Shown here in pieces: positions 51,071 through 58,872 of a stretch of 64,000 nt of DNA. This DNA is from Clostridia bacterium. GTDB taxonomy: Bacteria > Bacillota > Clostridia > Christensenellales > Borkfalkiaceae. A program made the translations under genes and the position numbers. A model generated the notes under the pieces. The model saw only the letters and a program-made list of their open reading frames with translations, was not told the origin of the DNA and did no database searches. How positions within the stretch are numbered: position 1 is the first letter of the stretch; every line of letters starts with the position of its first letter. The DNA is taken from assembly GCA_017465145.1 (NCBI GenBank), contig JAFTWU010000001.1, positions 1 through 64,000 of the forward strand. Direction: 5' to 3'.

Positions 51071-51099
51071 TTGCAATTTATTTACTTTTATGGTAAAGT
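51071..51099 (+). promoter_or_regulatory. Promoter of rpmB
   Basis: TTGCAA (51071-51076), a 17-base spacer and TAAAGT (51094-51099). The ribosome site GGAGG lies at 51131-51135. Confidence 0.7.
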
Positions 51100-51142
51100 A
51101 TTTTGTAGTTAATTTTAGCAAATTTCCATGGAGGATGTTAAT

Positions 51143-51334
51143 ATGAGCAGAGTATGTAGCGTATGCGGTAAAGGTAAATTATCTGGTAACTTGGTTAGCC
51201 ACTCTAACCGTAAGACCCCTAAACTTTATGAAGCTAACCTTCAAAAGGTAAGCGTTAAAAATGCTAACGGTACCGTTTCTAAAGAATACGTTTGTACCAG
51301 ATGCTTAAAAGCCGGCAAAGTTGAAAGGGCTTAA
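51143..51334 (+). CDS. rpmB: 50S ribosomal protein L28, zinc-binding form
   Basis: 63 residues from ATG 51143, fixed by GGAGG seven bases upstream; an earlier in-frame ATG would overlap that site. MSRVCSVCGKGKLSG and the C-terminal YVCTRCLKAGKVERA give the two CxxC pairs of the zinc-containing L28 form. NLVSHSNRKTPKLYEANL is the core signature. It is divergent from gls24-fakA, as in other Firmicutes. A strong terminator follows. Confidence 0.95.
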   Translation: MSRVCSVCGKGKLSGNLVSHSNRKTPKLYEANLQKVSVKNANGTVSKEYVCTRCLKAGKVERA

Positions 51335-51361
51335 TTTATCATTATCTATTATTTAAAAATT

Positions 51362-51391
51362 AAATCGGGTTTTCAAACGAAAACCCGATTT
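51362..51391. terminator. Terminator of rpmB
   Basis: 13-bp stem AAATCGGGTTTTC/GAAAACCCGATTT, then TTTTTTA on the plus strand. It can also serve the convergent ABC gene ending at 51458. Confidence 0.9.
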
Positions 51392-51457
51392 TTTTATTTG
51401 TTTTTTTACCTGCTTTATATTTTCTTTTTGCTTTATCGACTATTATGCATTAAAACT

Positions 51458-53956
51458 CTATTCCGTTCTTAAGGCAACTACGGGGTCTTTTTTTGCGGCA
51501 ATTTTTGCGGGAACTAAACCTGCAAGCAAGGTTAAAACGATACTTATAATTATTAATATTATTGCCGCCAAAGGATTAAGCACGGCAAGATTGCCAACGC
51601 CCGCTACTAGCGAAGTTAAAATTATATTTACGAATATACATAATATATAAGTTACGATAACACCAAACACGCCCGCAAATAAACCTATAAGGAAAGTTTC
51701 AGCGTTAAATACGCTAGAGATTTCACGTTTAGACGCCCCAAGCGCACGCAGCACACCGATTTCTTTGGTGCGTTCTACTACCGACGTATAGGTAATTATA
51801 CTTATCATAACGCTAGAAACGATTAGCGAAACTGAAGTTAGCGCAACCAAAACGTAAGTGATAGCGTCTACCATAGTATTCATCATACCGAACATATCAC
51901 TCATCATATCAGAGTAAGTTATAATTTTTCCATCGTCTTCTGGTAGAGCGTTATTCCACGCATCGATATATGCTTTAATTTGGTTTTTACTTTCAAAATC
52001 TTTAGCAAAAATACTTATAGAACTTGGCGTATCGTATGCCGCAACAGACCTTGCAAGCGCGCCGTAAATAGCCGCACCGTTAGGTATCATACTTGGTGGA
52101 TTTTCGGCAAGTTCTTTTGCTTTTACAGCAACCGTACCGTCTTTATTTTCGCTTAAAACTTTATCTACTAGTGCCCTTGTATAAGCAATACCTGGACTTA
52201 AAATACCCGAAACGTTTTCTTTAGGACGAATTACTGCAACTATTTCTATAACGTTTTCTTCTGCCGTTATAGACGTTTTATCAAGGTTTTCTTCGGTAAT
52301 TTGATTAATCGTGGTGTTGCCCATTATTTCCGTTACCGTGTAGTTGTGAGAGTTGTTTCCAAGATAGAACTTTTTGCCAACCATATCTTCTAATTCAATG
52401 CCGTCTTCTATCTTTTCAAACTTAAAATCGTTGGTGCTTTCGTCTATGTCACAGTTCATATAACCAAGTAAAGTTAACGTGATATCGTCTATACCGTTAA
52501 ATTGGTCAACGACTAAAACAAGTTGATTAGCCCCCGCTTGATTAAAGGTCGGCCAATCGCCCCATAATTTATCGTATTGGTCTTTAATAAGGTCACCACT
52601 AGGCATTTCTTGAACGGTGGGAATATAATTACGGATAAGCCCCGCACTCATCATTCCACCCATTGCGCTATCTATCTTGCCAGAGAACTTTTCTTCAAGT
52701 TCGGTAGCAATTCTATCGATAGAAGAAAATCTCTTTACGCCGTTTAAGGTGATATCGGTAAAGATATAACTTTCTAAATTAAAGCCGTAATTATAGTTTA
52801 TTGCATAGTAAAGTTCGGGGTTAGTTTGGTTTAAATAGTGCAAAAAACCGCCTTCGCTTTTATCGTTTATAATATTGCTCTTTAGCATACCTGCAAGGTT
52901 GTTAAAGCCTTCTTGAACGAAAATATTATCTAATTGTGGGTATTTTTCCTTTAGTTCCGTTTGGTATATTTCGTTTGCACCGGAAAGGTCAACCGCGCTT
53001 TCGCTTATGGTTAATGGATACGCCGATAAACTATCCGTTTGCATTTGCGCCATATAGGCGTTAAATCCGTTTGAAAGCGCCAAAACAAGTGCAACGCCGA
53101 TAATACCGATACTGCCCGCAATTGACGTTAAAATGGTCCTTGCCTTTTTAGAAATAAGGTTTCGGAGTGAAAGCCCTAGCGCCGTTTTTAAGCCCATTTT
53201 AGGCTTGCGCATTACCTTTGGGGTTGGCTCTATCGTTTGCTTAAACGGGTTGGTGTCGTCCGTTTTTTCGCCGTCTAAAAGCCTTATAATTCTCGTTGAA
53301 TACTTGTCGGCTAGTTCTGGGTTATGCGTTACCATAATAACCAAGCGGTCTTTTGAAATTTCTTTAAGAAGTTCCATAATTTGCACGCTTGTTTCAGTAT
53401 CTAATGCGCCCGTAGGTTCGTCTGCCAAAATAATTTGTGGATTATTAATTAAAGCACGCGCTATAGCAACCCTTTGCATTTGCCCGCCTGAAAGTTGGTT
53501 GGGCTTTTTGTTTTCTTGCCCCGCTAAACCTACTTCACCTAGAATTTTAATAGCACGTTCTTTACGTTCTTTTTTAGAAATGCCAGAAAGTTCTAGCGCA
53601 AGTTCTACGTTAGATAAAACCGTTTGGTGAGGAATTAAGTTATAACTTTGGAACACGAAACCTATACTGTTGTTTCTATAAGCATCCCAATCTTTATCGT
53701 TAAAGTTTTTGGTTGATTTTCCGCCGATAACAAGGTCGCCGTCGGTATATCTATCTAAACCGCCTATAATGTTAAGCAAGGTGGTTTTACCACAACCAGA
53801 CGGCCCTAAGATTGCAACGAATTCACTTGAACGGAATTCTAAATCAACGTTTTTTAATGCACAAACTTGCGTTTCACCCGTACCGTAAATTTTAGTAATT
53901 TCGGTAAGTTTTAACGCGCCCGCTTGCCCTTTAATTTTAGCATCGGTCTTTGCCAT
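51458..53956 (-). CDS. MacB-like ABC transporter, ATPase fused to FtsX-type permease
   Basis: 832 residues. The N-terminal ATPase (about 14-235) has GPSGCGKTT, LSGGQMQRVAIARAL and ILADEPTGALD. After a linker a first membrane helix begins near 275 (ISKKARTILTSIAGSIGIIGVALVLALSNGF). A large extracellular domain runs to about 690. Three helices then form the FtsX core (ITYVLVALTSVSLIVSSVMI, RTKEIGVLRALGASKREI, AIILIIISIVLTLLAGL). This layout belongs to the lipoprotein-release/antimicrobial-peptide defence group. It is a single-gene operon. The substrate is unknown. Confidence 0.9.
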   Translation of the reverse strand: MAKTDAKIKGQAGALKLTEITKIYGTGETQVCALKNVDLEFRSSEFVAILGPSGCGKTTLLNIIGGLDRYTDGDLVIGGKSTKNFNDKDWDAYRNNSIGFVFQSYNLIPHQTVLSNVELALELSGISKKERKERAIKILGEVGLAGQENKKPNQLSGGQMQRVAIARALINNPQIILADEPTGALDTETSVQIMELLKEISKDRLVIMVTHNPELADKYSTRIIRLLDGEKTDDTNPFKQTIEPTPKVMRKPKMGLKTALGLSLRNLISKKARTILTSIAGSIGIIGVALVLALSNGFNAYMAQMQTDSLSAYPLTISESAVDLSGANEIYQTELKEKYPQLDNIFVQEGFNNLAGMLKSNIINDKSEGGFLHYLNQTNPELYYAINYNYGFNLESYIFTDITLNGVKRFSSIDRIATELEEKFSGKIDSAMGGMMSAGLIRNYIPTVQEMPSGDLIKDQYDKLWGDWPTFNQAGANQLVLVVDQFNGIDDITLTLLGYMNCDIDESTNDFKFEKIEDGIELEDMVGKKFYLGNNSHNYTVTEIMGNTTINQITEENLDKTSITAEENVIEIVAVIRPKENVSGILSPGIAYTRALVDKVLSENKDGTVAVKAKELAENPPSMIPNGAAIYGALARSVAAYDTPSSISIFAKDFESKNQIKAYIDAWNNALPEDDGKIITYSDMMSDMFGMMNTMVDAITYVLVALTSVSLIVSSVMISIITYTSVVERTKEIGVLRALGASKREISSVFNAETFLIGLFAGVFGVIVTYILCIFVNIILTSLVAGVGNLAVLNPLAAIILIIISIVLTLLAGLVPAKIAAKKDPVVALRTE

Positions 53957-53995
53957 TTTACACTCTCCTTTAATGGTGTATTTACTCTAAGTAAA

Positions 53996-54014
53996 ATTGA
54001 CGGAAATCGTCAAT
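53996..54014 (-). promoter_or_regulatory. Small hairpin in the leader of the MacB-like gene
   Basis: Minus strand: ATTGACG/CGTCAAT stem followed by TTTTACTTAG. It lies between promoter and start codon and could act as a weak attenuator. Confidence 0.4.
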
Positions 54015-54042
54015 GTTTTTCTAGGTTTTTCGTTTCTTTTAT

Positions 54043-54070
54043 ATTATATATATTTTGACTTTCGTGTCAA
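54043..54070 (-). promoter_or_regulatory. Promoter of the MacB-like gene
   Basis: Minus strand: TTGACA (54065-54070), a 16-base spacer and TATAAT (54043-54048). Confidence 0.75.
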
Positions 54071-54107
54071 TTAATTTTTGATATATATTTTATATTTTTA
54101 AATGTTT

Positions 54108-54134
54108 AAAGCAGTCCGCATAGCAGACTGCTTT
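54108..54134 (-). terminator. Terminator of the P-type ATPase gene
   Basis: 9-bp stem AAAGCAGTC/GACTGCTTT with a nine-base loop, then TTTAAACATTT on the minus strand, 13 bases past the ATPase stop. Confidence 0.78.
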
Positions 54135-54146
54135 ATTTTTATATAC

Positions 54147-56807
54147 CTATTTATCTTTATTCTTTTTAGCCATTCTTTTTTGGTGTAAAAAGGTAATCAG
54201 CTTGCTAATTTCCATAACGAAGAAAGGAACGATTGCTAAGCCAAAGCCAAGCAAATAGCCTTGCCAACCAAGAAGTTCAAGAGCAAACGCAGTTCTAACA
54301 CCAGGGGTAAATAATACGAATATTACTAAAAGTAAAGATGCTAGAGCGGCTAGATTTAACTTTTTGTTGGTGAAAAAGCCTATTCTAAATAGAGAGTGTT
54401 CACTTCTCATATTAAATACTTGAATTACTTGTGAAACGGATAAGGTTATAAACGCTGTTGTTCTGCCACCTTCTAGCGTGCCCGTAATCATTTGACCAAA
54501 ATAGAAAGATGCAAGTGCTAAGCCACCGAACATTACGCCTTGAAGAATAATTTTAACACCGTAGCCGTGCGCAAAAAGACCTTCCGTTTTAGGCTTGGGT
54601 TTTTTATTCATAACGTCCTTTTCAACAGGTTCCATACCAAGCGCGATAGCGGGCAAACTGTCGGTTACAAGGTTAATCCAAAGTAGTTGCATTGATAATA
54701 GGGGGGTTACTTGCCACAAAAGCATTGCCATAAATACTACTACGACTTCACCTATGTTGGTGCCAAGTAAAAAGCCCACTACCTTTTTGATGTTTGCATA
54801 TATACCGCGACCTTCTCTTACGGCGTCTACGATAGTTGCAAAGTTATCGTCGGTAAGCGTCATATCAGCCGCGCCTTTAGCAACGTCTGTACCCGTTATA
54901 CCCATAGCGCAACCTATATCTGCCGCCTTTAGCGCGGGTGCGTCGTTAACGCCGTCCCCCGTCATAGATACCACTTGACCTTTCTTTTGCCAAGCCTTAA
55001 CTATACGAATTTTGTTTTCGGGCGAAACGCGGGCGTAAACGGAAATATTTTCAACTTCACGGTCTAGTTCTTCATCGCTCATAGCGTCAAGTTCTGCGCC
55101 CGTTATTGCCCTATCTCCGTCAAGTAAAATACCAAGTTCTCTCGCTATAGCAGATGCCGTTACAACGTGGTCGCCCGTAATCATAACGGGTTTAATACCT
55201 GCTTGACGGCAAACTTTAACCGCTTCTTTAGCTTCTGGTCTTGGGGGGTCTATCATACCGACTAAACCCATAAAGGTTAAGCCGTTTTCTAAGTCTTCAC
55301 TAGTGGGATTATCGGGAACGGAATCTACCACTTTATAAGCAACTGCAAGCACGCGTAAAGCAGATGAACTCATCTCTTCATTTATAGCCTTAGCGGTGGC
55401 AAAATCGCCCTTAACACAGCGTTTTTCCATCACGTCAACAGCACCTTTAACGATAACCACGTATTTGCCGTCTATTTTATTTACCGTGCTCATAAGTTTA
55501 CGGTCAGAATCGAAAGGTATACCTGCTAGACGGGGATAATTTTTGTTTAATTCATCTTTAGGTAAGCCGTTTTTGTGTGCTGCCAAAACGATAGCCGTTT
55601 CGGTGGGGTCGCCTATGTGAACTTCTTTGCCGTGGTCGAACACGACTGAGCCGTCTGAACAAAGGGTAGCGTAACTTAAAAGTTTTTTGATGGGTTCTGA
55701 ATTGTCAGCGTTAATTTCTTCAGTTTCGGCGTTCCCGTCAACGTATGCCTTAACAAGCGTCATGCGGTTCATAGTAAGCGTGCCCGTTTTATCGGAACAA
55801 ATTATTGACGCGCTACCAAGCGTTTCAACGGCGGGAAGTCTGCGAATTATCGCATTCTTTTTAACCATACGTTGAACGCCGATAGATAAAACTATGGTTA
55901 CTATTGCAGGTAAACCTTCGGGGATAGCGGAAACGGCTAAAGATACCGCCGTCATAAAGATATCCATTGGGTCTAACTTGGCAATAAGACCGATTACGAA
56001 AATTATAGCGCAAGCACCGATAGCCAAAAATCCAAGGTATTTGCCAAGCTTTGCAAGTTTTTCTTGCAAGGGGGTTTGACCTTCACCTTCGTTTGCCAAA
56101 AGGTTAGCAATTTTGCCCATTTCGGTATTCATGCCCGTAGCGGTAACAACCGCCATAGCCGTGCCGTAGGTTATGCTACAACCAGAAAACACCATATTTG
56201 TTCTGTCGCCTATAGACGCCTTTTCTTTAACTACGGCGTTTGCATCTTTTTCAGAAGGAACTGATTCGCCCGTTAGCGCAGATTCTTCACTTTTTAAGCT
56301 TACGCTACGGATAAGGCGCGCGTCGGCGGGAACGAAATCGCCCGCTTCTAGTAAAATTATATCGCCGGGAACTAGTTCGGACGCGTTGATAATCATTTCT
56401 TTACCGTCGCGAAGAACTCTAGCGTGGGGCGCGGACATATTAGATAGTGCGTCTAGCGCCTTTTCCGCCTTGCTTTCTTGCACCACGCCCATTACCGCGT
56501 TGATAATTACGATAAGCAAAATAAGGGCGGGCTCAAAGAATTCCTTGGGTTCTCCGTCGATAATTGCTAAAACGAAAGATACTACCGCTGCGATAAGCAG
56601 GATAATAATCATAACGTCTTTGAACTGCATTAAAAAGCGTTGAAATATTGATTTCTTTTTCTTTTCCTTTAATTTGTTTTCGCCAAATTGCTCTTTTCTT
56701 TTAGCAACTTCGGCAGAAGTTAAACCTTTAGTAAAATCTGATTTTAATTCGGTTATAACTTCTTGTGCGTTTTTTGTGTGAGCGTTCACCTTTCTCTCCT
56801 TAAACAT
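54147..56807 (-). CDS. P-type divalent cation ATPase (P2A, Ca2+/Mn2+ type)
   Basis: 886 residues with ten membrane helices in the P2 layout. It has the actuator TGES (LTGESVPSE), the PEGLPA motif of M4, phosphorylation site CSDKTGTLTMN and hinge TGDGVNDAPALK. In M5 NIGEVVVV and in M6 NLVTDSLPA carry the ion-site acids and Asn. The M6 DSLPA differs from the DGLPA of calcium SERCA pumps. The probable yybP-ykoY riboswitch upstream argues that the pump expels Mn2+, possibly along with Ca2+. It is a monocistronic gene closed by a hairpin. Confidence 0.92.
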   Translation of the reverse strand: MFKERKVNAHTKNAQEVITELKSDFTKGLTSAEVAKRKEQFGENKLKEKKKKSIFQRFLMQFKDVMIIILLIAAVVSFVLAIIDGEPKEFFEPALILLIVIINAVMGVVQESKAEKALDALSNMSAPHARVLRDGKEMIINASELVPGDIILLEAGDFVPADARLIRSVSLKSEESALTGESVPSEKDANAVVKEKASIGDRTNMVFSGCSITYGTAMAVVTATGMNTEMGKIANLLANEGEGQTPLQEKLAKLGKYLGFLAIGACAIIFVIGLIAKLDPMDIFMTAVSLAVSAIPEGLPAIVTIVLSIGVQRMVKKNAIIRRLPAVETLGSASIICSDKTGTLTMNRMTLVKAYVDGNAETEEINADNSEPIKKLLSYATLCSDGSVVFDHGKEVHIGDPTETAIVLAAHKNGLPKDELNKNYPRLAGIPFDSDRKLMSTVNKIDGKYVVIVKGAVDVMEKRCVKGDFATAKAINEEMSSSALRVLAVAYKVVDSVPDNPTSEDLENGLTFMGLVGMIDPPRPEAKEAVKVCRQAGIKPVMITGDHVVTASAIARELGILLDGDRAITGAELDAMSDEELDREVENISVYARVSPENKIRIVKAWQKKGQVVSMTGDGVNDAPALKAADIGCAMGITGTDVAKGAADMTLTDDNFATIVDAVREGRGIYANIKKVVGFLLGTNIGEVVVVFMAMLLWQVTPLLSMQLLWINLVTDSLPAIALGMEPVEKDVMNKKPKPKTEGLFAHGYGVKIILQGVMFGGLALASFYFGQMITGTLEGGRTTAFITLSVSQVIQVFNMRSEHSLFRIGFFTNKKLNLAALASLLLVIFVLFTPGVRTAFALELLGWQGYLLGFGLAIVPFFVMEISKLITFLHQKRMAKKNKDK

Positions 56808-56964
56808 TTATATATAATATATACGATATATAATATACACGGACTTTGCCGTTAATTATACCTATTGTTTTTTATATTTATTGCCAAAAAGGGCGCAAAA
56901 TATAAAATAATTGATAAAACTTTCTAAATTTAACCTACCTTACGGCGGTAAGATAATATTAAAA

Positions 56965-56986
56965 GGGTACGGCGATTGCCGTACCC
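56965..56986 (-). terminator. Expression-platform terminator of the riboswitch
   Basis: 9-bp stem GGGTACGGC/GCCGTACCC with a four-base loop, then TTTTAATATT on the minus strand. It lies between the aptamer and the P-type ATPase start. Its GGGTAC can also pair with GTACCC of the aptamer (57009-57014), which gives a switch. Confidence 0.75.
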
Positions 56987-57002
56987 TAAATTTTAACCCG
57001 AT

Positions 57003-57125
57003 TACAAGGGGTACATGCATAGCCAAATGTTATACATGAGTCTGGCAATTTAAAGCAAGCCAGGCTTTCGCCAAGATGTTGACTTGCTACGCAATTATTA
57101 TGCGCATGCTACTCCCTCATAGGAT
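57003..57125 (-). ncRNA. yybP-ykoY type (manganese) riboswitch aptamer
   Basis: On the minus strand the RNA contains GAGGGAGTAGC (57108-57118) and, about 100 bases later, TACCCC (57008-57013), the two conserved loops that form the Mn2+ sites of the yybP-ykoY class. Between them lie a GGC-GAAA-GCC tetraloop hairpin and a CTGGC/GCCAG stem-loop with GACTCATG, as in the published architecture. A terminator follows, then a P-type cation ATPase, a known target type of this riboswitch (for example yoaB of Lactococcus). In studied cases Mn2+ binding turns expression on. Confidence 0.75.
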
Positions 57126-57131
57126 ATTTTA

Positions 57132-57161
57132 ATATTAGCACGAAAGATTATCTTTTGTCAA
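57132..57161 (-). promoter_or_regulatory. Promoter of the riboswitch and P-type ATPase gene
   Basis: Minus strand: TTGACA (57156-57161), an 18-base spacer and TAATAT (57132-57137). An AAAGATT/AATCTTT dyad over the promoter may also act as the hydA terminator. The 375 bases from 56808 to 57182 hold only this promoter, the aptamer and the terminator. Confidence 0.7.
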
Positions 57162-57182
57162 GACAATCTTTCCGCTTTTATT

Positions 57183-58868
57183 TTAGTGTTTGCCGTAGTG
57201 AACGTGTAAAAGTTCGTGTGCTTCATCTTTGATGATGTTCTTATAAACGTCGTCTAAGATGGGGTTTTCTTCTGCACGGCGGATAGAAAGAAGTTTATCA
57301 GCATCGTATAAGCCTTTAGTTCTTCTAGCCTTGTCTTCTCTCATACCGAAGGGTTGACCGCCACCGTTGATACAACCACCGGGACAAGCCATAACTTCAA
57401 TAAAGTCAAAGTGTTCGCCTGCTTTCATTCTCTTAATAACTTTTTCAGCGTTTGCTAATCCACTAACGACTGCAATATGAATTTTGCCTTCGCCAACGGG
57501 AAGGTCGAATTCTTTAATACCGTCCGTGCCACGTTGACCAAGTTTTTCAATAGCAAGAAGTTCTGCTCTAGTCTTTTCACTCATAACGCGACGGAGAACT
57601 GCTTCGGTAACGCCACCGGTAGTACCGAAAATTACGCCTGCGCCTGATACGGTGCCGAAAGGCATATCAACTGCTTCTGGTTCTAAGTCTTCAAATAAGA
57701 TGCCCGCTTCTTTAATCATACGGATTAAACCCTTAGTGGTAAGAACTGCATCTACGTTGGGCTTGCCATCTACGTCAAATTCGTGGCGTGCTGCTTCAAA
57801 CTTTTTAGCAGTACAAGGCATAATTGCAACGTGGAAGGAGTTTTCGCCCTTTTCCCTTGCTTGTTTTTTCAAGAGTGAAGCCATCATTTGCATGGGTGAA
57901 CGGCAACTTGAAATATTGGGTAAAAGTTCGGGGTGTTTCTTTTCAGCGTATTGAATCCATGCGGGACAGCAAGACGTGATAAGTGGTATGTTTTTGCCAG
58001 AATCTAAACGGTCTAAGAATTCTTGGGTTTCTTCCATAACGGTAAGGTCTGCACCCAAAGAAGTATCGTAAACTTCATCAAAACCCATACGGCGAAGTGC
58101 CGTTACGATTTTGCCCATAGCGTTTTCACCGTTAACCGCGCCAAGTTCTTTGCCGATAGCAACCCTAACTGCAGGTGCAATTTGAACGGTAGTTTTAACG
58201 TTTTTGTCTTGTAACGCTTTCCAAATTTTTTCAGCGTCACTATGAAGAACTAGCGCACCGGTAGGACAAACGGCTACGCATTGACCACAACCTACGCAGG
58301 GTGATTCTGCTAGGGGTTTATCAAACGCGGTGCTGATAGTCATTTTTGAACCACGGTGAGCAAAGTCGATTGCGCCTACGTTTTGAATTTCGTTACACAT
58401 TCTTACACAGTCACCACAAAGAATACATTTGCTTGAATCTTTGATGATACAGGGTGAAGATTTATCTTCTTTTCTTTCGGTATTAGCGTTGGGGAAACGC
58501 ACGCCTTCAATCTTGAAGCGCATTGCTAAATCTTGCAATTTGCAGTTGCTGTTTTTGTCGCAAGTGGTACAATCACGGCAATGGTTTGCAAGCAATAATT
58601 CCAAAATGTTTTTACGATATTTGCGCAACTTGTCCGTGTTGGTTTTAATTTCCATACCTGCTTTAGGTGGCGTTGAGCAAGCCGCTTCAAAACCGCCCCA
58701 TTGGTTTTCTACCATACACATACGGCAAGCACCGTAAACGGAAAGTTCACTGTAATAGCAGAAGGTGGGCATTTGTACGCCAGCCTTACGGATAAGTTCA
58801 AGTAAGTTCTTTTCCCCGTTAATCTCTACGGGAATACCGTCAACTGTTAAATACTGTTTGTTTTCCAT
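57183..58868 (-). CDS. hydA: [FeFe] hydrogenase catalytic subunit HydA
   Basis: 561 residues. It reduces protons or oxidises H2. An N-terminal [2Fe-2S] domain (CYYSELSVYGACRMC) precedes a His-Cys4 type cluster (NHCRDCTTCDKNSNC) and two [4Fe-4S] motifs (CILCGDCVRMC, CVGCGQCVAVCP). The H-cluster motifs are TSCCPAW (298-304), MPCTAKK (350-356) and MACPGGCINGGGQP near 495, all with their cysteines. It is the last gene of nfnA-nfnB-hydC-hydB-hydA. In the trimeric HydABC it couples NADH and reduced ferredoxin to H2 formation. No maturases (HydE, F, G) are in the window. Confidence 0.96.
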   Translation of the reverse strand: MENKQYLTVDGIPVEINGEKNLLELIRKAGVQMPTFCYYSELSVYGACRMCMVENQWGGFEAACSTPPKAGMEIKTNTDKLRKYRKNILELLLANHCRDCTTCDKNSNCKLQDLAMRFKIEGVRFPNANTERKEDKSSPCIIKDSSKCILCGDCVRMCNEIQNVGAIDFAHRGSKMTISTAFDKPLAESPCVGCGQCVAVCPTGALVLHSDAEKIWKALQDKNVKTTVQIAPAVRVAIGKELGAVNGENAMGKIVTALRRMGFDEVYDTSLGADLTVMEETQEFLDRLDSGKNIPLITSCCPAWIQYAEKKHPELLPNISSCRSPMQMMASLLKKQAREKGENSFHVAIMPCTAKKFEAARHEFDVDGKPNVDAVLTTKGLIRMIKEAGILFEDLEPEAVDMPFGTVSGAGVIFGTTGGVTEAVLRRVMSEKTRAELLAIEKLGQRGTDGIKEFDLPVGEGKIHIAVVSGLANAEKVIKRMKAGEHFDFIEVMACPGGCINGGGQPFGMREDKARRTKGLYDADKLLSIRRAEENPILDDVYKNIIKDEAHELLHVHYGKH

Positions 58869-58872
58869 AATT

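Noticed and set aside
53133..53630. Plus-strand frame of 165 codons
   Set aside because: Antisense to the ATPase domain of the MacB-like gene, in a region with intact Walker and signature motifs on the other strand.
56173..56643. Plus-strand frame of 156 codons
   Set aside because: Antisense to the P-type ATPase; Ser/Ile-rich with no family resemblance.
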